From JBBIRW01 sp037441565 (GTDB lineage: Bacteria > Desulfobacterota > JBBIRW01): a stretch of DNA of 64,000 nucleotides. The notes beneath the pieces were generated by a model. The model had not been told where the DNA came from, searched no databases, and was given only the letters and a program-made list of their open reading frames with translations. Made by a program: the position numbers and the translations under genes. Within the stretch, counting starts at the first letter, position 1. The number at the start of each line of letters is the position of its first letter. Positions 60,429 to 64,000 of the stretch are shown here, piece after piece. The DNA is taken from positions 124,001 to 188,000 of the forward strand of contig JBBIRW010000004.1 in the NCBI GenBank assembly GCA_037441565.1, written 5' to 3'.

Positions 60429-61502
60429 ATGAATAAGCATATTGTAAGGAGAAAATCCATAGGGATGAAAATCGGAAATATAATGATAGGTGGGGGTGCG
60501 CCTGTTACTGTTCAATCAATGACTACAACGGATACAAAGGATATAGAGGCTACGGTAAGGCAAATAATTGATCTGAAGGATGCAGGGTGCGATATTGTAA
60601 GGGTAGCAGTGCCTGACGAAGATTCGGCGGATGCCATCTCCATTCTCAAGCAACACTCCATGATTCCGATAGTGGCCGATATACATTTTGACTACAGACT
60701 GGCAATAAGGGCTATAAGGAGAGGGGCTGATGGAATTCGTATAAATCCCGGAAATATTGGTGCTGAATGGAAGATACGCGAGATAATAAGTTGTGCAGAT
60801 GAGATGGGTATCCCGATTAGGATTGGTGTAAATGCGGGATCCCTTGAGAGGCAGATAATTAAAAGATATGGGCGGGCTGATGCAAAGGCAATGGTTGAGT
60901 GTGCACTGAAATATATTGACCTGTTTGAGAAGCTCAATTTTACAAAGATCAAGGTCTCACTGAAATCAGCATCTTTAATGGATACCATTGAGGCAAACAG
61001 GATGATCGCTAATATAATCCCCTATCCAATACACCTTGGTTTAACAGAGGCTGGCTCGATACTTTCAGGAACTGTTAAATCCGTTCTTGCTATTGGAACG
61101 CTCCTTATGGAAGGGATTGGTGATACGATAAGGGTTTCACTGACTTGTGATCCTGTTCAGGAGGTGAGGGTAGCGCGATCGCTCCTTCAGACATTAGGAC
61201 TAAAGAGTGGGATTGAAATTGTTTCCTGTCCAACATGTGCAAGAATGGAGATCCCTGTTGAAGAGATCGTTGAAGAGGTGGAAAAGAGGGTGGGAGGAAT
61301 AGACAGAACCCTGAAGGTTGCAGTTATGGGATGTGCTGTTAATGGACCGGGTGAGGCAAGGGCTGCTGATATCGGAGTATTTGGAGGAAAGGAAAGTGGA
61401 GTACTCTTTGTAAAGGGGAAGCCTGCAGGAAAGATAAACAAGCCAGATATTGTTGAAGTGATATTGCGTGAGATAAAAAATTTCAAATCTGAAAGAGATT
61501 GA
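60429..61502 (+). CDS. ispG: 4-hydroxy-3-methylbut-2-enyl diphosphate synthase IspG
   Basis: This [4Fe-4S] enzyme of the MEP isoprenoid pathway has 357 residues: VTVQSMTTTDTKDIEATV, DIHFDYRLAIRAIRRGADGIRINPGNIG across the TIM barrel, and GIGDTIRVSLT. The cluster cysteines are in SCPTCARMEIP and GCAVNGPGEARAADIG. Length matches the short bacterial form. The stop overlaps the proS start region. Confidence 0.95.
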   Translation: MNKHIVRRKSIGMKIGNIMIGGGAPVTVQSMTTTDTKDIEATVRQIIDLKDAGCDIVRVAVPDEDSADAISILKQHSMIPIVADIHFDYRLAIRAIRRGADGIRINPGNIGAEWKIREIISCADEMGIPIRIGVNAGSLERQIIKRYGRADAKAMVECALKYIDLFEKLNFTKIKVSLKSASLMDTIEANRMIANIIPYPIHLGLTEAGSILSGTVKSVLAIGTLLMEGIGDTIRVSLTCDPVQEVRVARSLLQTLGLKSGIEIVSCPTCARMEIPVEEIVEEVEKRVGGIDRTLKVAVMGCAVNGPGEARAADIGVFGGKESGVLFVKGKPAGKINKPDIVEVILREIKNFKSERD

Positions 61503-61503
61503 T

Positions 61504-63219
61504 ATGTTTTACAGCAGGTCATTTATAGTAACAATGCGTGAAGATCCTTCGGAGGCAGAGGTCATAAGTCACAGATTTATGTTGAGGGCGGGGATGATCA
61601 GGAAGCTTGCATCAGGAATATACTCTTATCTTCCATTGGGTTTGAGATGCATCAGAAAGGTTGAGCAGATCGTCAGGGAAGAGATGAACAGGGCAGGTGC
61701 ACTTGAGGTTATGCTTCCAGGCGTTCAACCTGCAGAGTTATGGCAGGAGAGCAGGAGATGGGATTTTTACGGTAAGGAGCTACTTCGATTTAAAGATAGA
61801 CACGGGAGGGATTTCTGTCTCGGTCCGACCCATGAGGAAGTGATTACTGACCTTGTGAGGAGGGAGGTGAGGAGTTACAGACAACTGCCACTTAATCTCT
61901 ATCAAATTCAGACAAAGTTCAGAGATGAAATAAGGCCGAGATTCGGGCTGATGCGCTGCAGAGAGTTTTCAATGAAGGATGCTTATAGCTTTGATGTGGA
62001 TGAAGAAGGGGCGGAAAGGAGCTACTGGAATATGTATGAAACATACTGCAGGATTTTCACCCGATGTGGATTAAAATTCAGGGCTGTAGAGGCTGATACA
62101 GGTGCCATAGGTGGTAGTTTTTCACACGAGTTTATGGTTCTTGCTGATACAGGTGAGGATGTTATATTCTATTGCACAAAATGTGATTATTCAGCAAATG
62201 TAGAGAAGGCTGAAACAAAAACAATATTTACTTATCGTGACGAAAGGTTAAAAGAGATAAAAGTTGTTGAGACACCTGGTATGAAAACTGTTGAGGAGGT
62301 TGCGGATTATCTTGGTGTTGAAAGGGAAAGGATTGTAAAGACACTTATATATATTACTGACTTTGGGCCGGTTGCTGCTCTCGTAAGAGGCGACCATGAA
62401 GTAAATGAGGCAAAATTAAAGAATTTTCTGGGTGCTAATGTTATATACATGGCTGACAGGGATAAGATCCAGGAGCTAACAGGAGGTCCTCTCGGTTATT
62501 CAGGTCCCATTGGTATCAGAATGAAAATTATAGCAGATAATGCTATCAGGGGGATGAGGAATTTTATTACAGGTGCAAACAAAGAATATAAGCATCTCGT
62601 TAATGTTAATATCCCAAGGGATTTTTCGCCTGACTCATTCGGAGATATAAGAAAGGTTCAATCAGGGGATACCTGCCCGAGATGTGATGGATTGCTTTCC
62701 ATGATGAGAGGTATTGAGGTTGGTCATATATTTAAACTTGGAACAAAATACAGTGAAGCTATGAAGGCAATGTTCATCGATAAGGATGGGAAAGAGAAGT
62801 ATATGGTAATGGGATGCTACGGGATCGGCATTGGAAGAACTGTTGCTGCTGCAATTGAACAGAATCATGATGAGGATGGTATAATCTTTCCAATCCCTAT
62901 TGCTCCCTATCATGTTTATATACTCCCCATAAATGTAAAGGATTCATCCATAATGGAATTCAGTATCAAGCTTCATAAGAACCTTGAGGAAATGGGTATA
63001 GAAGTATTGCTCGATGACAGGGATGAACGTCCGGGTGTAAAATTCAAGGATGCTGATTTAATCGGGATCCCTTTTAGAATAACAGTTGGTGAAAAGATAA
63101 AAAAGGATCTTGTAGAGCTTAAATTCAGAAGGGATGGAAGGACAGAGACAGTATCAAGCAGCCATATTGGTCAGAGGATAGTTGAAGAGGTTAAGAAAGG
63201 GATCAATGCGCAGAACTAA
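61504..63219 (+). CDS. proS: Prolyl-tRNA synthetase, bacterial type with editing domain
   Basis: This class II synthetase has 571 residues, the E. coli-type length. Motif 1 lies in SYLPLGLRCIRKVEQIVREEM across residues 40-60; motif 2 is FRDEIRPRFGLMRCREFSMKDAYSF. The inserted editing domain (about 225-390) has LIYITDFGPVAALVRGDHEVNE. Motif 3 is CYGIGIGRTVAAAIEQNHDEDG. The anticodon-binding domain closes the protein (VLLDDRDERPGVKFKDADL). The 3' end overlaps pyrF by 14 bases. Confidence 0.96.
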   Translation: MFYSRSFIVTMREDPSEAEVISHRFMLRAGMIRKLASGIYSYLPLGLRCIRKVEQIVREEMNRAGALEVMLPGVQPAELWQESRRWDFYGKELLRFKDRHGRDFCLGPTHEEVITDLVRREVRSYRQLPLNLYQIQTKFRDEIRPRFGLMRCREFSMKDAYSFDVDEEGAERSYWNMYETYCRIFTRCGLKFRAVEADTGAIGGSFSHEFMVLADTGEDVIFYCTKCDYSANVEKAETKTIFTYRDERLKEIKVVETPGMKTVEEVADYLGVERERIVKTLIYITDFGPVAALVRGDHEVNEAKLKNFLGANVIYMADRDKIQELTGGPLGYSGPIGIRMKIIADNAIRGMRNFITGANKEYKHLVNVNIPRDFSPDSFGDIRKVQSGDTCPRCDGLLSMMRGIEVGHIFKLGTKYSEAMKAMFIDKDGKEKYMVMGCYGIGIGRTVAAAIEQNHDEDGIIFPIPIAPYHVYILPINVKDSSIMEFSIKLHKNLEEMGIEVLLDDRDERPGVKFKDADLIGIPFRITVGEKIKKDLVELKFRRDGRTETVSSSHIGQRIVEEVKKGINAQN

Positions 63220-63910
63220 AGGTGTTGTAATTGCACTCGATATGGCAGAAAGAGAAGCCGTGAGCTGGTGTGAATTAATGAAAGGGAGGGTTGACCTATT
63301 CAAGGTTGGACTACAGCTTTTTCTTCATGCAGGAAGAGGATTTATAGAGAATTTGAGAAGTATGGACTGCAATGTTTTTCTTGACCTGAAACTCCATGAT
63401 ATCCCGAATACCGTATATCATGCATCGTATGAAATCGGGACAATGGGTGTTTCTTTTTTCACTGTTCACTGCCTCGGTGGGAAAGAGATGATGAGAAAGG
63501 CAGTAGAAGGCTCAGCCGAAGGCGCATCCAAAGGTTCATTTAAAAAACCCGTTTGTACTGGGGTAACTATACTTACCAGCATTGATGCGGGAGATCTTAT
63601 GGATATGGGGATTTCGGAGGATATTGATACTCTCGTTCTCAAATTAACGGAATGCGCACTGAGCGCAGGTGTAAATGCTATTGTGTGCTCACCAAGAGAG
63701 ATCGGGATTATAAGGAAAAATTTTGGAGATGATGTGATAATCTTTACTCCAGGGATTAGGGTGGAGAGCTCTGAAGTTCATGATCAAAAAAGGGTTCTGT
63801 CACCGGCGGAGGCATGGAATAGAGGGGCAGATTATATAATTGTCGGCAGATCCATATTCTCCTCATCTGATCCAATGGGAACCCTTGAAAAAATACTTTC
63901 ATGCAGATGA
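63206..63910 (+). CDS. pyrF: Orotidine 5'-phosphate decarboxylase
   Basis: This enzyme catalyses the last step of UMP synthesis and has 234 residues. From the ATG that gives RRTKGVVIALDMAE, the frame has FKVGLQLFLHAG, the catalytic FLDLKLHDIPNTV (D-x-K-x2-D), CSPREIG, TPGIRV and YIIVGRSIF. An ATG eight codons earlier lies further inside proS; the chosen start has AAAGGGA before it. The stop overlaps the next start. Confidence 0.95.
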   Translation: MRRTKGVVIALDMAEREAVSWCELMKGRVDLFKVGLQLFLHAGRGFIENLRSMDCNVFLDLKLHDIPNTVYHASYEIGTMGVSFFTVHCLGGKEMMRKAVEGSAEGASKGSFKKPVCTGVTILTSIDAGDLMDMGISEDIDTLVLKLTECALSAGVNAIVCSPREIGIIRKNFGDDVIIFTPGIRVESSEVHDQKRVLSPAEAWNRGADYIIVGRSIFSSSDPMGTLEKILSCR

Positions 63911-64000
63911 GGGAGATTATTTACGGTGTAAACCCGGTAAGGGAGGTTTTAAAGAAGAGGCCTGATAGGTTTATCTCCATTTTGATCTATGAGGGGAAAG
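63907..64000 (+). CDS. RlmB/TrmH-family (SpoU) RNA 2'-O-methyltransferase, N-terminal fragment
   Basis: Only 31 codons are visible before the window ends. They read MREIIYGVNPVREVLKKRP and continue into a beta strand (RFISILIYEGK). The IYGxNPVxEAL opening is typical of the substrate-binding domain of RlmB-like methyltransferases. The ATG overlaps the pyrF stop by four bases. Confidence 0.75.
   Translation, partial: MREIIYGVNPVREVLKKRPDRFISILIYEGK

Noticed and set aside
1..64000. CRISPR array, tRNA, rRNA, prophage or insertion sequence
   Set aside because: No regularly spaced repeats, cloverleaf-like gaps, transposase or integrase genes were seen; gaps are too short to hold most of these.

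Overview
The window is a gene-dense, AT-rich chromosomal segment from a Gram-negative (diderm) bacterium. It carries a BamA end, Skp, a near-complete lipid A/Kdo pathway, heptose-type LPS core genes and outer-membrane polysaccharide export proteins. UDP-diacylglucosamine hydrolysis is assigned to LpxI rather than LpxH. DUF4416, YicC, RemA, Gmk, omega and Rel lie together, and an octaheme nitrite reductase is present. Together these suggest Desulfobacterota, Nitrospirota or a nearby uncultivated lineage. Heavy use of AGA/AGG for Arg and ATA for Ile, and Lys/Glu/Ile-rich proteins, hint at a thermophilic or moderately thermophilic anaerobe. That placement is inference: there is no rRNA in the window.

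Region 1 (2-12581, + strand) is one tightly overlapping operon: bamA end, skp, lpxD, fabZ, lpxA, lpxI, a Gfo/Idh oxidoreductase, lpxB, msbA, waaA, lpxK, lpxL, gmhB and a 57-residue YcaR/Trm112-like protein. It makes, flips and decorates lipid A-Kdo.

Region 2 (12578-23489, +) starts at a good sigma70-like promoter. It holds a polysaccharide export set: Wza-like lipoprotein, Wzc-like BY-kinase, NusG paralogue, dTDP-L-rhamnose genes rmlD, rmlA (long form), a short rmlC and rmlB, a second Omp85 protein, and a Wzi-like protein behind its own promoter and a pair of palindromes. No Wzx flippase, Wzy polymerase or initiating phosphoglycosyltransferase is in the window.

Region 3 (23512-38553, +) is an LPS core locus: waaC, waaF, a GT4, a WaaP-type kinase fused to a GT9, three more GT9 genes, a GT2-GT4 fusion, a second LPS kinase, two methyltransferases, a CgeB-like glycosyltransferase fused to a methyltransferase, and the heptose-7-phosphate kinase hldA. 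There are six GT9 domains in all.

Region 4 (38556-43816) is a conserved housekeeping block: DUF4416, yicC, remA, gmk, rpoZ, bifunctional rel and ridA, with rpmB convergent. A YdcF-like gene follows.

Region 5 (44513-48981, - strand) carries coaE and, behind its own promoter, an odd operon: purM, a PfkB kinase, a PurN-like formyltransferase and an EhaR-like HAD protein.

Region 6 (49056-54991) is the most interesting part. Two copies of a TATGA-N6-TCATA palindrome (Crp/Fnr-type spacing) lie upstream of (a) an unrecognised His/Cys-rich protein followed by an Nfu-type protein, and (b) the divergent pair norC-norB-ywiC (-) and an octaheme, CXXCK-containing nitrite reductase (+). At site (a) a TAAAAT -10 sits exactly where a class II Fnr-type promoter would have it. 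The nitrite reductase has a one-base frameshift in a T9 run inside its signal peptide. I read the region as a nitrite/nitric oxide regulon that includes one undescribed member.

Region 7 (55013-60351, -) is an operon of a double-permease NitT/TauT-type ABC transporter, its ATPase, a detached AAA-associated domain protein, a thiolase and an acyl-CoA dehydrogenase. Region 8 (60382-64000, +) holds ispG, proS, pyrF and the start of an RlmB/TrmH-family methyltransferase. No tRNA, rRNA, CRISPR array or insertion sequence was seen, and no gene-free stretch exceeds 300 bases.
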